A stretch of 64,000 nucleotides of DNA from Actinostola sp. cb2023 (Eukaryota > Cnidaria > Anthozoa > Actiniaria > Actinostolidae): assembly GCA_033675265.1 (NCBI GenBank), contig JAUJYZ010001518.1, forward strand, positions 1-64,000, in the 5' to 3' direction. The stretch's first letter is position 1; each line of letters starts with the position of its first letter. The notes under the pieces are model-generated. The model did not search any database. It worked only from the letters and a program-made list of their open reading frames with translations, and was not told the DNA's origin. This document shows positions 1 through 14,093 of this stretch, one piece after another. Position numbers and translations under genes: made by a program.

Positions 1-146
1 GTCAATACCATACGACCGTCAAAGAACAATTGTGGTTCATTCTCGGCTTCCACTAGATTTGTGGCAATTAGCTCGCTCAAATCCACAAACTTGCCGCTTA
101 CAATATGCGTTACCAACTTCGCTTGTGACGCTTGCGACAATGCAGG
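1..146 (-). other. Stop-free 48-codon fragment of unknown origin
   Basis: Read on the minus strand, this piece has no stop from the window edge up to an in-frame TGA at 147-149. The translation looks protein-like, with alternating hydrophobic and acidic residues including GKFVDLSEL and LFFDGRMVL. The style recalls conserved ORFs carried by invertebrate retroelements, but that is an impression only and I cannot name a family. It could be the edge of a mobile-element ORF or chance. The 58-bp array begins about 95 bp further on. Confidence 0.25.
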
Positions 147-239
147 TCATGAGCAGTGAACTTGCGTGGCAATAGTACATTTAGCAATGATGTAGTGCTA
201 CTTAGCTCGATTCTAACTTTGCCTAAATTTCATTTAACC

Positions 240-3200
240 ACATTTAATGATAGGATGATATATTGTATTAAAAGTGTGATGGATCAGCTAATGTTATCAT
301 CAGTTAATGATAGGGTGATATTGTATTAAAGGTGTGATGGATCAGCTAATGTTATCATCAGTTAATGATAGGATGATATTGTATTAAAGGTGTGATGGAT
401 CAGCTAATGTTATCATCAGTTAATGATAGGATGATATTGTATTAAAGGTGTGATGGATCAGCTAATGTTATCATCAGTTAATGATAGGATGATATGGTAT
501 TAAAGGTGTGATGGATCAGCTAATGTTATCATCAGTTAATGATAGCATGATATTGTATTAAAGGTGTGATGGATCAGCTAATATTATCATCAGTTAATGA
601 TAGGATGATATTGTATTAAAGGTGTGATGGATCAGCTAATGTTATCATCAGTTAATGATAGGATGATATTGTATTAAAGGGTGTGATGGATCAGCTAATG
701 TTATCATCAGTTAATGATAGGGTGATATTGTATTAAAGGTGTGATGGATCAGCTAATGTTATCATCAGTTAATGATAGGATGATATGGTATAAAGGTGTG
801 ATGGATCAGCTAATGTTATCATCAGTTAATGATAGGATGATATTGTATTAAAGGTGTGATGGATCAGCTAATGTTATCATCAGTTAATGATAGGATGATA
901 TGGTATTAAAGGTGTGATGGATCAGCTAATGTTATCATCAGTTAATGATAGGATGATATTGTATTAAAGGTGTGATGGTTCAGCTAATGTTATCATCATC
1001 AGTTAATGATAGGATGATATGGTATTAAAGGTGTGATGGATCAGCTAATGTTATCATCAGTTAATGATAGGATGATATTGTATTAAAGGTGTGATGGATC
1101 AGCTAATGTTATCATCATCAGTTAATGATAGGATGATATTGTATTAAAGGTGTGATGGATCAGCTAATGTTATCATCAGTTTAATGATACGATGATATTG
1201 TATTAAAGTTAATGTGAAAGGATCAGCTAATGTTATCATAAAGTGTAATAATAGGATGATATTGTAGGATGATATGTATTAAAGGTGTGATGGATCAGCT
1301 AAAATGTCAGCTAATCATCAGTTAATGATAGGATGATATTGTATTAAAGGTGTGATGGATCAGATGTTAATGATATGATGTATTAAAGGTGTGATTAATG
1401 TTATCATCAGTTAATGATAGGTGTGTATAAAGGTGTGATGGACAGCTAATGTTATCATCAGTTAATGATAGGATGATATTGTATTATGTTGAAATAATCA
1501 GGTGTGATGGATCAAGCTAATGTTATCATCAGTTAATGATAGGATGATATATGGATCAAAGCTAGTGTATCATGTTAATGATAGGATATATTGTATTAAG
1601 GTGTGATGGATCAGCTAATGTTTTTATCTAATCATCAGTTAATGATAGGGATGATATTGTATTAAGGTGTGATGGATCAGCTAATGTTATCATCAGTTAA
1701 TGATAGGATGATATTGTATTAAAGGTGTGATGGATCAGCTAATGTTATCATCAGTTAATGATAGGATGATATTGTATTAAAGGTGTGATGGATCAGCTAA
1801 TGTTATCATCAGTTAATGATAGGATGATATGTATTAAAGGTGTGATGGATCAGCTAATGTTATCATCAGTTAATGATAGGATGATATTGTATAAAGGTAG
1901 TGTGATGGATCAGCTAATGTTTATCAGTTAATGATACGATGATATGTATTAAAGGTGTGATGGATCAGCTAATGTTATCATATAATGATGATATTGGTTA
2001 TTAAGGTGTGATGGATCAGCTAATGTTATCATCAGTTAGGATAGGATGATATTGTATTAAAGGTGTGATGGATCAGCTAATGTTATCATCAGTTAATGAT
2101 AGGATGATATGGTATTAAAGGTGTGATGGATCAGCTAATGTTATCATCAGTTAATGATAGGATGATATTGTATTAAAGTTGGTGATGGATCAGCTAAATA
2201 TCATCATCAGTCATGATAGGATGATAGGTATTAAATGTGATGGATCAGCTATGTTTTATCATCATCAGTTAATGATAGGATGATATTGTATTAAAGGTGT
2301 GATGGATCAGCTAATATTATCATAATGATAGGATGATATGGTATTAAAGGTGTGAGTGGTTATTTATCATCATCAGTTAATGAAGGATGATATTTTATTA
2401 AAGGTGGATGTACTATGATAGATCATGATCATGTTAATGATAGGATGATATGTATTAAAGGTGTGATGGATCAGCTAATGTTATCATCAGTTAAAATGAT
2501 AGGATGATATTGTATTAAAGGTGTGATGGATCAGCTAATGTTATCATCAGTTAATGATAGGATGATATTGTATTAAAGGTGTGATGGTTAATGATCATGA
2601 TCTTGTAATGCATGATTATCATCTAAATGTTATCATCAGTTAATGATAGGATGATATTGTATTAAAGGTGTGATGATCAGCTAATGTTTCATCAGTTAAT
2701 TAAGGATGATATTGTATTAAAGTGTGATGGATCAGCTAATGTTATCATCAGTTAATGATAGGGTGATATTGTACCCTTAAAGGTGTGATGGATCAGCTAA
2801 TGTTATCATCAGTTTAATGATAGGGTGATATGTAATTAAGGTGTCAGATCAGCTAATGTTATCATCAGTTAATGATAGGATGATATTGTATTAAAGGTGT
2901 GATGGTCAGCTAATGTTATCATCAGTTAATGATAGCATGATATTGTATTAAAGGTGTGATGGATCAGCTAATGTTTCATCATCAGCGTTTATGATAGGAT
3001 GATATTGTATTAAAGGTGTGATGGATCAGCTAATGTTATCATCAGTTAATGATAGGATGATATTGTATTAAAGGTGTGATGGATCAGCTAATGTTTATCA
3101 TCAGTCATGATTGATATTGTATTAAAGGTGTGATGGATCAGCTAATGTTATCATCAGTATGATGGGTTGTATATGGTATTAAGTGTGATGGATCAGCTAA

Positions 3201-6200
3201 TGTTTCATCATCAGTTAATGATAGGATGATCTGGTATTAAAGCTGATGGTCAGCTAATGTTATCATCATCAGTTAATGATAGGATGATATTGTATTAAAG
3301 GGTGTGATGGATCAGCTAATGTTATCATCAGTTAATGATAGGATGATATTGTATTAAAGGTGTGATGGATCAGCTAATGTTATCATCAGTTAATGATAGG
3401 ATGATATTGTATTAAAGGTGTGATGGATCAGCTAATGTTATCATCAGTTAATGATAGGATGATATTGTATTAAGGTGTGATGGATGCTAATTATCATCAG
3501 TTAATGATAGCATGATATATAAAGGTGTATTAAGGGTGATATTGTATCAAGGTGCATGATCAGCTAATGTTTATCATCAGTTAATGATAGGATGATATGT
3601 ATTAAAGGTGTGATGGATCAGCTAATGTTATCATCAGTTAATGATAGGATTATATTGTATAAAGGTGTGATGGATCAGCTAATGTTATCATCAGTTAATG
3701 ATACGGTGATATGGTATTAAAGTGTGATGGATCAGCTAATGTTATCATCAGTTAATGATAGGGATGAATTGTATTAAAGGTGTGATGGATCAGCTAATGT
3801 TTATCATCATTAATGATAATGATATTGTATTAAAGGTTGAATGGGTATCAATCAGTTAAATGATGGATCAGCTAATGTTATCATCTAGTGTTATGATAGG
3901 ATAATATATGGTATGTAAAGGTGTGATGGATCAAGCTAATGTTTATCATCAGTTAATGTATAGGATGATATTGTTATTAAAGGTGTGATGGATCAGCTAA
4001 TGTTATCATCAGTTAATGTACGAGATGATATGTTATTAAAGGTGTGATGGATCAGATGTTATCATCAGTGTAGGGAGATATTGTATTAAGGTGTGATGGA
4101 TCAGCTAATGTTATCATCATCATTAATGATATGGAGATCAGATATGGTATTAAAGGTGTGATGGATCAGCTAATGTTATCATCAGTTAATGATAAGGTGA
4201 TATTGTATTAAAGGTGTGTCAGTTTAATGGATCAGCTAATGTTATTATCACAATGTTTCATCAGTTAATGATAGGATGATGGTATTAAAGTGTGTGATGG
4301 ATCAGCTAATGTTCATCAGTTAATGATAGGATGATATTGTAATTAAAGGTGTGATGGATCAGCTATGTTATCATATAATGATAGGATGATAAAAGGTGTG
4401 ATGGATCAGCTAATGTTATCATCATCATGATAGGATGATATGGTTATTAAACGGTGTGATGGATATTGTATTCAAAGGTACTGTAGGATGGATCAGCTAA
4501 TATGTGATATCATCATGTTAATCAATGATGATAGGATGATATGGTATTAAAGTGTGATGAGATCAGCTAATGTTATCATCAGTTAATTATAGGATGATAT
4601 TGTATTAAGGTGTGATGGATCAGCTAATGTTATCATCAGTTTAATGATAGGATGATATTGTATTAAAAGGTGTGATGGATCAGCTAATGTTATCATCAGT
4701 TAATGATAGGATGATATTACTAAGGTGTGATGGATCAGCTAATGTTATCATCATCAGTTAATGATAGGATGATATGGTATTAAAGGTGTGATGGATCAGC
4801 TAATGTTTATCAGCAGTTAATGATAGGAGATATTAATTAAGGTGTGATGGATCAGCTAATGTTATCATTAATGATAGGATGATATTGATTAAAGGTGTGA
4901 AGTCAGCTAATGTTATCATCAGTTAATATGATCGGATGATATTGTATTAAAGGTGTGATGGATCAGCTATGTTCTCATCAGTTAATGATAGGAGATATGT
5001 ATTAAAGGTGTGAGGATGATCAGCTAGCTAATGTAGGATCATGTAAAATGAGGATGGATATTACAGGTGTGATGGATCAGTGAATGTTATTAATGATAGG
5101 ATGATATTGTATTAAAGGTGTGGATGGATCAGCTAATGTTATCATCAGTTAATGATAGGATGATATTGTATTAAAGGTGTGATGGATCAGCTAATGTTAT
5201 CATCAGTTAATGATAGGATGATATTGTATTAAAGGTGTGATGGATCAGCTAATGTTATCATCAGTTAATGATAGGGTGATATTGTATTAAAGGTGTGATG
5301 GATCAGCTAATTGTTATCATCATTTAATGATAGGATGATATTGTATTAAGGTGTGATGGATCAGCTAATGTTATCATCATTTAATGATAGGATGATATTG
5401 TATTAAAGGTGTGATGGATCAGCTAATGTTATCATCAGTAATGATGATGATGATATTGTATTAAGGTGTGATGGATCAGCTAATGTTATCATCAGTTAAT
5501 GATAGGATGATATTGTATTAAAGGTGATGATCAAGGTTATCATCATCAGCTAGGAATGTTATTAAAGGTGTGATGGATCATCTAATGTTTCATCATCAGT
5601 TAATGATAGGATGATATGGTATTAAAGGTGTGTTATCATTCAGTTAATGATAGGATGTTAATGATAGGAGGATATTGTATTAAAGGTGTGATGGATCAGC
5701 TAATGTTATCATCATCAGTAATGATAGGAGATATTGTATTAAAAGGTGTGATGGATCAGCTAATGTTATCATCAGTTAATGATAGGATGATATTTGTATT
5801 AAAGGTGTGATGGATCAGCATGTTTATCATCAGTTAAGTGATAGGATGAATATGGTATTAAGGTGTGATGGATCAGCTAATGTTATCATCATCAGTTAAT
5901 GATAGGATGATATTGTATTAAAGGTGTGAGGATCAGCTAATGTTATCATCATCATTTAATGATAGGATGATATTGTATTAAAGGTGTGGTGGATCAGCTA
6001 ATGTTAATTCATCAGTTAATGATAGGATGATATTGTATTAAAGGTGTGATGGATCAGCTAATGTTATCATCAGTTAATGATAGGATGATATGGTATTAAA
6101 GGTGTGATGGATCAGCTAATGTTTATCATCAGTTAATGATAGGATGATATTGTATTAAAGGTGTGATGGATCAGCTAATGTTATCATCAGTTAGATGATA

Positions 6201-9200
6201 GGATGATATGGATAAAGGTGTGATGGATCAGCTAATGTTATCATCAGTGTAATGATAGGATGATATTGTATTAAAGGTGTGATGATCAGCTAATGTTATC
6301 ATCATCAGTATGATAGGATGATATGGTATTGTAAAGGTGTGATGGATCAGCTAATGTTTATCATCAGTTAATGATAGGATGATATTGTATTAAAGGTGTG
6401 ATGGATCAGCCTAATGTTATCATCCAGTTAATGATAGGATGATATGGTATTAAGTGTGATGGATCAGCTAATGTTATCATCAGTTAATGATAGGATGATA
6501 TTGTATTAAATGGTGTGATGGATCATCAGCATGCTATTAAAGGTTATGGATCATCTCAGTTTATCATGATAATGATAGGATGATTGTATTAAAGGTGTGA
6601 TGGATCAGCTAATGTTATCATCTTCAGTTAAGATAGGATTATATTGTATTAAAGGTGTGATGGATCAGCTAATGTTATCATCAGTGCGTTTAATGATAGG
6701 GTGATATGGTATAGAAGTGTGTGATGGATCAGCTATGTTATCATCAGTTAATGATAGGATGATTATGTATTAAAGGTGTGATGATCAGCTAATGTATCTA
6801 TCATCATTAATGATATGGATGATAGTATTAAAGGTTGTTATGGATCAGCTAATGTTATCATCAGTTAATGATAGGATGATATTGTATTAAAGGTGTGATG
6901 GATCAGCTAATGTTATCATCAGTTAATGATAGGATGATATTGTATTAAAGGTGTGATGGATCAGCTAATGTTATCATCAGTAATGATAGAATGATATTGT
7001 ATTAAAGGTGTGATGGATCAGCTAATGTTAATCATCATCAGTTAATGATAGGATGAATATTGTATTAAAGTGTGATGATCAGCTAATGTTATCATCAGTT
7101 AATGGATAGGATGATTTGTATTAAAGGTGTGATGGATCAGCTAATGTTATCATCATCAGTTAAGATAGAATGATATTGTATTAAAGTGTGGATGATCAGC
7201 TAATGTATCATCATCATCAGTATGAAGATTAAAGGTGATGATATTGTTATTAATGATGAGGTGTGATGGATCAGCTAATGTTATCATAGTTTAATGATAG
7301 GATGATATGGTATTAAAGGTGTGATGGATCAGCTAATTATTATCATCAGTTTAATGATAGGGATGATATTGTATTAAAGGTGTGATGGATCAGCTAATGT
7401 TTCATCATCAGTTAATGATAGGATGATATGGTATTAAAGGTGTGATGGATCAGCTAATGTTATCATCATCAGTTAATGATAGGATGATATTGTATTAAAA
7501 GTGTTGATGGATCAGCTAATGTTATCATCAGTTCATGATAGGATGATATGTATTTTAAGGTGTGATGGATCAGCTAATGTTTCATCATCAGTTAATGATA
7601 GGATGATATTGTAATTAAAGGTTGTGATGGATCAGCTAATGTTATCATCAGTTAATGATAGGATGATATGGTATTAAAGGTGTTGATGGATCAGCTAATG
7701 TTATCATCAGTTAATGATAGGATGATATTGTATTAAAGGTGGTGATGGATCAGCTAATGTTATCATCAGTTAATGATATGATGATATGTATTAAAGGTGT
7801 GGATGGATCAGCTAATGTTATCCATCATCAGTTTATGATAGGATTATATTGTATTAAAGGTGTGATGATCAGCTAATGTTATCAAAGTTAATGATAGGAT
7901 GATATTGTATTAAAGGTGTGATGGATCAGCTAATGTTATCCACAGTTAATGAATTGTATTAAGGTGTGATGGATCAGCTAATGATATCATCAGTTATGAT
8001 AGGTGAATATGTATTAAAGGTGTGGATCAGCTAATGTTATCATCATTAATGATAGGATGATATTGTATTAAAGTGTGATGGATTCAGCTAATGTTATCAT
8101 CAGTTAATGATAGGATGATATTGTATTAAAGGTGTGATGGATCAGCTAATGTTATCATCAGTTAATGATATGGATATTGTATTAAATGATATTGTTTATC
8201 ATATTTAATGAAGGATGGTGTATTAAAGGTGTGATGGATTCAGCCTAATGTACCATCATCAGTTAATGATCAGCTAATGTGAATACCAGATTAATGTTAT
8301 CATCAGTTAATGATAGGATGATATTGTATTAAAGGTGTGATGGTCAGCTAATGTTATCATCATAATGATCACTAAGGTGTGATGGATCTAATGTTACATC
8401 ATCAGTTGATATGATATTGTATTAAAGGTGTGATGGATATGTTATCATCAGTTAATGATAGGATGATATTTATTAAGGTGTGATGGATCAGCTAATGTTA
8501 TCATCAGTATGATAGGGTGATATTGTATTAATGATCAGCTAATGAGTTAATTGTGATATGTATTAAAGGTGTGTGATCAGCCTAATGTTATCATCAGTTT
8601 AATGCTAGGATAGATATTGTTAAGGTGTGATGGATCAGCTAATGTTATCATCGTTAATGATAGATGATTGTATTAAAGTGTGATGATCAGCTAATGATCA
8701 GTTAATGATAGCATAATGTATTAAAGGTGTGATGGATCACCTAATGTTATCATGATATGATGATATATTGTATTAAAGGTGTGATGGATCAGCTAATGTT
8801 TATCATCAGTTAATGATAGGATGATATTTGTATTAAAGGTGTGATGGATCAGCTTAATGTTATCATCAGTTAATGATAGGATGATATTGTATTAAATCAG
8901 CTAATGTATATCATCAGTTAATGATAGGATGATATTGTATTAAAGGTGTGATGGATCAGCTAATGTTATCATCAGTTAATGATAGGATGATATGGTATTA
9001 AAGGTGTGATGGATCAGCTAATGTTATCATCAGTTAATGATAGGATGATATTGTATTAAAGTGTGAAGGTGTGATGGATCATGATAGGATTATATGGTAT
9101 GTGGATCAGCTAATGTTTTATCATCAGTTAATTAATGATATGGTATTAAAGGTTGATGGATCAGCTAATGTTATCATCAGTTAATGATAGCATGATAGGT

Positions 9201-10690
9201 GATCAGCTATGTTATCGTCATCAGTTGATGATGGATGATATTGTATTAAGGGTGATGGGATCAGCTATGTTATCATCAGTTAATGATAGGATGATATTGT
9301 ATTAAAGGTTGTGATGGATCAGCTAATGTTATCATTCATCAGTTAATGATAGGATGATATTGTATTAAAGTGTGATGCTCAGCTAATGTTATCATCAGTT
9401 TAATGATAGGATGATATTGTATTAAGGTGTGATGGATCAGCTAATGTATCATCAGTTAATGATAGGATGATATTGTATTAAAGGTGTGATGGATCAGCTA
9501 ATGTTATCATCTAATTTATCATCCGTTATGATAGATGATCATTGTATAAGTGTATTGATCAGCTAATGTTATCAATCAGTTAATGATAGGATGATATTGT
9601 ATTAAAGGTGTGATGGATCGCGCTAATGTTATCATCAGTTGAATGATCGGATGATATTGTATTAAAGGTGTGATGGATCAGCTATGTTATCATCAATGGT
9701 TATCATCAGTTATGGATAGGATGATATTGTATTAAAGGTGTGATGGATCAGCTAATGTTATCATCAGTTAATGATAGGATGATATGTATTAAAGGTGTGA
9801 TGGATCAGCTAATGTTATCATCAGTTTAATGATAGGATGATATTGTATTAAAGGTGTGGATGGATCACTAATGTTATCATCAGTTAATGATAGGATGATA
9901 TTTGGTATTAAAGTGTGATGGATCAGCTAATGTTATCATCAGTTAATGATAGGATGATATTGTATTAAAGGTGTGATGGATCAGCTAATGTTATCATCAA
10001 TCAGTTAATGATGGATAGGTTCATCATCAGATGATGGTATGTATTAAGGTGTGATGGATCAGCTATGTTATCATCAGTTCAGTTATGATAGTGGATGGAT
10101 CATATGGTATTAATGATAGGATGATATGGTATGATCAGCTAATGTTATCATCAGTTAATGATATTGATGTGATTGGGGGGTGTTTAAGGTGTGGGGGATC
10201 AGCTAATGGTATCATCATCAGTTAATGATAGGATGATATTGTATTAAAGGTGTGATGGATCAGCTAATGTTATCATCAGTTAATGATAGGATGATATTGT
10301 ATTAAAGGTGTGATGGATCAGCTAATGTTATCATCAGTTAATGAAGGATGATATTGTATTAAAGGTGTGATGGATCAGCTAATGTTATCATCATCAGTTA
10401 ATGATAGGATGTATGGTATTAAAGGTGTGATGGATCAGCTAATGTTTATCATCATCAGTTAATGATAGGATGATGTGGTATTAAAGAGTGTGATTGGATC
10501 AGCTAATGTTATCATCAGTTAATGATAGGATGATATTGTATTAAAGCGTGTGATGGATCAGCTAATGTTATCATCATCAGTTAATGATAGGATGATATTG
10601 TATTAAAGGTGTGATGGATCAGCTAATGTTATCATCAGTTAATGATAGGATGATATTGTATTAAAGTTGTGATGGATCAGCTAATTTGTA
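240..10690. repeat. 58-bp minisatellite array (about 180 units)
   Basis: The unit contains GTGTGATGGATCAGCTAATG and TTATCATCAGTTAATGATAG. Spacing between equivalent positions is 58 bp (for example 303 to 361). Units are nearly perfect from 250 to about 1180 and from about 10200 to 10690. Between them very many units have single-base gains or losses, fused halves or scrambled segments. The unit is AT-rich and no coding role is visible. The array lies immediately 3' of the last visible exon of the CUB/EGF gene (minus strand), so it is either in that gene's next intron or beyond its end. Confidence 0.95.
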
Positions 10691-10847
10691 TACTATGCTA
10701 TATCGGAAGAAAATAGAAAAACGTGCGCACGGCTATGTGCAGTTAGAACGGACGACTATTCACGAGCAGATCAACAATGCGCATGCGTGCAACCATAATC
10801 CGTGCTTAAACCTCCCACATGGATGAGTCGACATGGATTCTATTTAC

Positions 10848-11717
10848 CTGGAAAGCAGGATTTCCCGTCAGCATGCAGTGTAAACCCCTTTGGACAAAGA
10901 CATTGAAACGACGGTCGTGTGTTCCGACAGTAATGGCTGCAACCACCATTGTTCGTCAGGCATTCGTTCACATCTGCTAAAAATAAAATAACGTGTGATC
11001 TGCATGGTAATAGAGGGTTTGCACGATCATGTACCGGCAGCCATGACAGGGGGTAGGAACAATACAATCATTTTACATGAGAAAGAATTCAATTCCTTAG
11101 GAAAAAGGTATTCTTTTATCCTGCCCCCTAACATGGCTGCCGGCACGTGATTGCAACTTTTCATACGACCTCTTTTTGATAAAGGTTTACTGATGATTAT
11201 ACTTTTTTAAGGTACACTAATGGACTGTACATTTCATATCATAGACGCAATAGTGTTTAGATAAGGTATTGTACCTCTACATCGCCGACCATCAGGAGCA
11301 AGTCGATATCCATGTCTGCACAAGCAGTAGTAACTACCGTCCGTATTGACGCACTTGTGGTCGCAGCGCGCACTTCCTGTCTTGCATTCATCAGTGTCTA
11401 TGATTATGGACAACAATAGTAATGATGATATGAATGATGTATTATGGCAATGATAGGGATGATGACAGTAATGACTACATGGTGACATTGATGACAATGA
11501 TGGCATATGATGATGATGGTTCTGTTAATGATTATATAAACATGGAGAAAGACGACGACGATGGTGATACTTTTGGTAATAATGATATGATGATGTTGTA
11601 CATACAATGGTTACGATTTTGATTTGTTGTTTTTGCTGCTGTTGTTGTTGTTGATGATGATGATGATGGTGATGATGATGGTGATGATGATGACGATGAC
11701 GATGATGATGATGATGG

Positions 11718-11749
<32 letters not shown>

Positions 11750-12697
11750 GTGATGATAATAATGATGATGATGATGATGATGTTGATGACGATGCTGATT
11801 TATATTGTAACCATAATCTGATATATTTACCTATGCATTTGGTGGCTGATCGTCGTCCTCTGTTTTCGTAGCCGTCAGGACAGTCACAAGCGTAGCTGCC
11901 GACTGTGTTCCGACAAAGACTTGGAAATGTGCAAACTGGCCTCTCGCACTCGTTTTCATCTATCAAGGCAAACAAATACTGAGAACAGCGGTCAACTCAT
12001 TAAAAAAATGGTTGCGGAAAATGAAAGGCAAGATGGCTGCCATAATTATATCCTCGTTTGCATGTCAATGTAAAGGCTTGGTTACCTTTCAAAATTATTG
12101 CCATAATTTTAACCTCGTTTGCATGTAAAGGCTTGGTTACCTTTCAAAATGGTTGCCATAATTTTAACCTCGTTTGCATGTAGTTATTACCCGAAACGAT
12201 CGAGCTGAAGGCTATTCCCGGCCCCACTTGCTGCTTCGACGGCCAATAAGGCGAATTAGTTTCTCCCCCTAGTGAAAGATGGCGGACTGGACCGGGGGCC
12301 TGGACCTTACCTATTTCTACATAAGAAGCAAGAAATCCCTTTGCAGAACGCGTTTCATCTGACTGGAATCTTATCCATAGATTATTCCTTGGTGAGAAAA
12401 TCCCGCTCGGTCTGTTTTTCCCGCAAAATATCAAAGGATTCCTAAAACTCTTGGATTGCGCAATCATGACGTAATCTTTGACGCAATCCGGTGACGTTTC
12501 AACCTGAAACTGACGACGGAATCTTAGTCTGATTCGGAAACCTCTCGGAACAATAATGTGCCATGTACAACGTTGGTTCTTGCCATACGCATGGGGGTAC
12601 CCTGGGGATCGTAGTGATCCGTACGCCTTGGTCATCAGTAAAGGCCTTCTGTCACACTGTCCTGGTGCACTGGTTGTTAGGTTTTGCCATGACCTGA
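10848..12697 (-). CDS. CUB plus three calcium-binding EGF domains, partial extracellular protein gene
   Basis: Four minus-strand exons with good splice sites: 12697-12311 (CUB), 11959-11831 (EGF1), 11397-11275 (EGF2) and 10973-10848 (EGF3). The CUB exon shows SPGYP, CTWHI, the DCVKDYVMI segment and FCG, with four cysteines as expected. Each EGF exon begins with a cbEGF signature (DENEC, DTDEC, DVNEC), has six cysteines, and carries the C-x-N-x4-Y/F-x-C hydroxylation motif ([30 protein letters not shown]). Exon lengths 387, 129, 123 and 126 are all multiples of three with phase 1-1, the classic shuffled-module layout, and each Asp codon is split as G|AY. The first exon (signal peptide and whatever precedes the CUB) and the 3' end are not seen. 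The product is probably secreted or a membrane ectodomain. The family (tolloid-like, SCUBE-like, fibrillin-like or other) cannot be fixed from these exons. Confidence 0.85.
11630..11805. repeat. (GATGAT)n-rich microsatellite
   Basis: An imperfect run of GAT, GGT and GAC triplets lies in the intron between EGF1 and EGF2. It makes poly-Met, poly-Ser or Asp-rich frames on either strand that are not genes. Confidence 0.9.
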
Positions 12698-12729
12698 CTG
12701 ATAGAAAGACAAATTATATAATATAATTG

Positions 12730-13060
12730 AAGGAATGGTCAACGATCAGCGTGCGTCCATCGAGTTATGGATGCACGCGGGAGGCTGCTAAGCACGAGGG
12801 AAGCGTAAGAGTCGCACGAGGCGTAGTCGAGCAGCCGACCAAGTGCATCCATAACTCGATGGACGCACAGCTGAAGCGTTGACCATTCCTTTTATAACAT
12901 AGTTACTGCAAATTCAAATAAAGCAATTTTATTTTCCAATTGATTTCAGAGCGCGCGCTATGGCAATGACGTGAGCGTGCGTCCATTGAGTTATGGATGC
13001 ACGCTCGCGCACGCTAATTAGCCAATCAGAGCGCGCGTTATATCAATGCTATGTTATAAA
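12730..13060. mobile_element. Palindromic MITE cluster
   Basis: The left arm starting AAGGAATGGTCAACG (12730) and the right arm ending CGTTGACCATTCCTT (12891) are inverted copies about 50 bp long. Both contain the internal motif CATCGAGTTATGGATGCAC. Directly adjoining is a second inverted pair, TTATAACATAG (from 12892) and CTATGTTATAA (to 13060), which encloses a further copy of the internal motif near 12980-13010 and a GCCAATCAGAGCGCGCG segment. No ORF is present. This looks like a foldback element, or one element with a duplicated core, lying 5' of the CUB exon. Confidence 0.7.
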
Positions 13061-13213
13061 AATGTTTGGCTAAACGACAATTTCATCAGTCAGCATCTTT
13101 AGCAATGCATAACTGCATAACTGCATGCAGCATAAAGATTACTCAGTCTACTGATGTACTACTGAATGAAGCAATATTGAAGAAGTTGGTAAATCAAGTG
13201 CAAAAATAAAAAG

Positions 13214-13258
<45 letters not shown>

Positions 13259-14093
13259 CGCGAGGACTGAGGACGACACATTGTGGATTTGAACATTAAG
13301 TTCTCAGTAGAAAAACTATTCAAGATCGTCTAGTTTCCTAAACAGCAACATTGAACTGGGGTAAGGGGGGTAAAAGAAATAGAAACAACTAAGTGTATCA
13401 GTTTTCGAACCTATAAATTCTACAACTATAAGTGGCTAAAATTCAAAATAAAATTCAAAATAAAAAAAAGTGGCTAAAATTCGTAGTGTCTCAACGTGTT
13501 TTGTCCAAGATTGTAGTTTAGATGGTTCTATTTTAAAGACGTCCGCCCATTTCCAGTCATCTATCCTCAATACACCCACGCATATGTACCCTCTATTGGA
13601 TCTAAAAATACGCGCTCCCTTTGATGACTACACTGTAAGGTCGCGAAGGTCCGTCGGTCGTTGAACTTTTAGATTTCTAGGAAACCATTCTAGACAAAAT
13701 TGAATTCCATGTGAAGATGATGCGAGCATTCGATCAGGGATTCAATTAAATCCTATAGAGAGATGTGCGTATATGGTTTTAAGTTTGAAGATACAGTTTT
13801 CAAATCGTTGCATGTACATTATTCCCGTCTTTGGCAACTTTCAAAGAACAGAAAAACGTTATAATAAAAGAAGAATAAAAAGAGCTTTGTGAACTTATGA
13901 TGAAACTCAGTCGATAAAAGAATAAGCTACCGCAATGCAACGTTCCACTAGCAGTCCTTATGTCCGTCAGTTGAATTGGAATACTATTGTTATCTAATTA
14001 TTTGTATAAATAACAATCAGAGTGATCACAATCGTCACAGAAAGGCTACAAACTCAGTATAAAAGGTTCTGTGACGCAGTGGTGCATGTACAC
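13061..14093. other. Non-coding stretch with a (TTG)n run
   Basis: A pure (TTG)n microsatellite sits at about 13213-13256. The rest shows no credible ORF, no recognisable RNA gene and no obvious exon on either strand. Upstream exons of the CUB/EGF gene could be hidden here but I cannot support any. Confidence 0.5.

Noticed and set aside
240..10690. Possible CRISPR-like array
   Set aside because: Units are contiguous without unique spacers, in a eukaryotic context; a plain minisatellite.
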